Below, piece after piece: positions 58,210 to 59,121 of a stretch of DNA of 59,121 nucleotides. The first letter of the stretch is position 1; each line of letters begins with the position of its first letter. The stretch spans positions 1 through 59,121 of IMG/VR virus record IMGVR_UViG_3300040816_000387. One strand, given 5' to 3'. Origin of the DNA: a virus. The position numbers and the translations under genes are program-made. The notes under the pieces are model-generated. The model made no database searches, was not told the DNA's origin, and was given only the letters and a program-made list of their open reading frames with translations.

Positions 58210-59121
58210 TCAATCTTCTCCTAACATTTCATTTAAAGGCTCTTTTTTAAATTTCTTATTCAAAGAGTCTATTAAATCTTTTGTTTCATTAAAACCTCTT
58301 GTAGAAAATCCAGTATCAGACATTGTTCTTTGGAAACCTAAAGGGTCTCTGCCATTGGCTTTATCCCTATCTGTACCAAACTTTCTTAAAGATTTAGGTC
58401 TACCTCCCTTATCCACATACTTATCATCCTTTTCTAAATCAAATGCAGTTATCTTATCATCCTCTTTTCCTATCTGCATCTGTGCTATAGAATGCGGAGT
58501 TCCTTTTACTTCTCCCGACTTTTTAGGGTCATTACCTTCACTCTCCATTTGAGTAAGTCTCCAGTTAGTAGCTTGATCTTGAAGTATCAAATCTTCTTCA
58601 TCCTTCCATTCGTCAGTAGATAAATTAAGAACATTCTCAAATATAGCTTTCCTAGAAACCATCTTAGAATCCTTCATAGCATTAACAAGATTCATCTTCT
58701 CGGTCATTATCTCAACCCTCTGTCTTTCATATACAATAGAAGGATTATTTAGTTTAAGTTCAAAGTCAATTAAAGAAGCATCAGTATATCCTTGTAAGAA
58801 TAAATGTATAACTGCAATCTTATTTAATTCAGACTCAAATATACTTTGTATCCTTTCTATAGTTCTAGCAAATCTAACATCTTCAGCAGCTAATAAAGCT
58901 TTGCCATCCAGGTTCTCATCGAATCCTAAGAAAGCTCTTGGTATTTTTAGAGCAGCCATCATCTTCTGCTTAATATAGTCAACATCCTCGATAAACCCTT
59001 CATTTCCAAGACCTTCTAAAGTCTCTATCTCTGTACCAGCATCTCCACCCCTAACAGGAATGTAAATATCCTCAACCATATTTTGAAGATTAAACTTCAA
59101 ATTATACTGCCCTGTCTTCTC
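58210..59121 (-). CDS. portal vertex protein, gp20-like, N-terminus cut by window edge
   Basis: The frame is open to the right edge, so about 303 codons of a longer gene are seen (T4 gp20: 524). 'NMVEDIYIPVRGGDAGTEIE' followed by 'TLEGLGNEGFIEDVDYIKQK' and 'MMAALKIPRAFLGFDENLDG' are gp20 clip/stem landmarks, and 'ARTIERIQSIFESELNKIAV' is the following helix. A TTG at 59100 is not a real start, since the portal pattern continues upstream of it. The C-terminal part is charged and disordered ('GDPLGFQRT'-type loops). It forms the 12-mer through which DNA is packed. Confidence 0.9.
   Translation of the reverse strand, partial: EKTGQYNLKFNLQNMVEDIYIPVRGGDAGTEIETLEGLGNEGFIEDVDYIKQKMMAALKIPRAFLGFDENLDGKALLAAEDVRFARTIERIQSIFESELNKIAVIHLFLQGYTDASLIDFELKLNNPSIVYERQRVEIMTEKMNLVNAMKDSKMVSRKAIFENVLNLSTDEWKDEEDLILQDQATNWRLTQMESEGNDPKKSGEVKGTPHSIAQMQIGKEDDKITAFDLEKDDKYVDKGGRPKSLRKFGTDRDKANGRDPLGFQRTMSDTGFSTRGFNETKDLIDSLNKKFKKEPLNEMLGED

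Noticed and set aside
58210-59100. A complete 296-residue protein starting at a TTG at 59100
   Set aside because: The portal-like frame stays open to the window edge, and residues before the TTG continue the family pattern, so the gene is only cut by the window.

Overview
The window is a 59 kb stretch of a large, AT-rich (roughly one third G+C by eye) tailed-phage genome with a T4-like contractile-tail architecture. Every gene I accept is on the minus strand, so transcription runs from high to low coordinates. Several signs point to a host in the Bacteroidetes, perhaps an aquatic flavobacterium. Start codons are preceded by A/T-rich tracts rather than AGGAGG-type ribosome sites. Two proteins carry Bacteroidetes-style signal peptides ending in SQ or GQ. 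Some promoter-like boxes read TATATTTG, which fits the Bacteroidetes -7 box TAnnTTTG. The host is an inference, not a proof.

Layout in the direction of transcription: 59121-52279 is the head module: portal (cut by the window edge), a core-associated protein, a ParB-like protein, prohead protease gp21 interrupted by an intein, acidic scaffold gp22 and major capsid gp23, closed by a strong terminator. 52177-50176 holds PhoH, a GT9-like glycosyltransferase and a small protein. 50136-38058 is a fibre/adhesin module of modular, repeat-rich proteins. Two end in S74-type self-cleaving chaperone domains, and one of these has a bacterial signal peptide. A second GT9-like paralogue (38046-37132) lies at the far side. 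36993-36316 has a small lipoprotein and an EF-hand protein, then a UUCG-loop terminator. 36225-22881 is the neck and tail: gp13, gp14, gp15, sheath gp18, tube gp19, gp26-like protein with a possible frameshift extension, tape measure, and baseplate proteins.

22846-8164 is replication and nucleotide metabolism: a divergent second family-A polymerase-like protein, gp32-like SSB, UvsX/RecA, flap nuclease, DnaB-type helicase, ribonucleotide reductase (NrdB, and NrdA with an intein), UvsW-like helicase and a full family-A DNA polymerase with 3'-5' exonuclease. 8063-6643 has a zinc-ribbon protein, a small helical protein and a Cas4/RecB-like nuclease. 6605-1 is a dense run of glycosyltransferases and methyltransferases, apparently one operon, likely to decorate virion or host glycans.

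The points I consider most worth following are these: the second polymerase-like gene with an altered steric gate; a T7 homopolymer at the end of the gp26-like gene that would fuse it to the next frame in the tail-assembly-chaperone position; a near-identical A/T promoter-like motif (coding strand TATATTTATA or CTATTTATA) at the head of about 14 transcription units; a dispersed 17-bp oligomer in at least 11 copies, all in one orientation, in two reading frames and in non-coding DNA; inteins placed at the catalytic centres of NrdA and gp21; and traces of recombination at the borders of the fibre module. No gene-free stretch exceeds 300 bases. I saw no tRNA gene, CRISPR array, insertion sequence or integrase.
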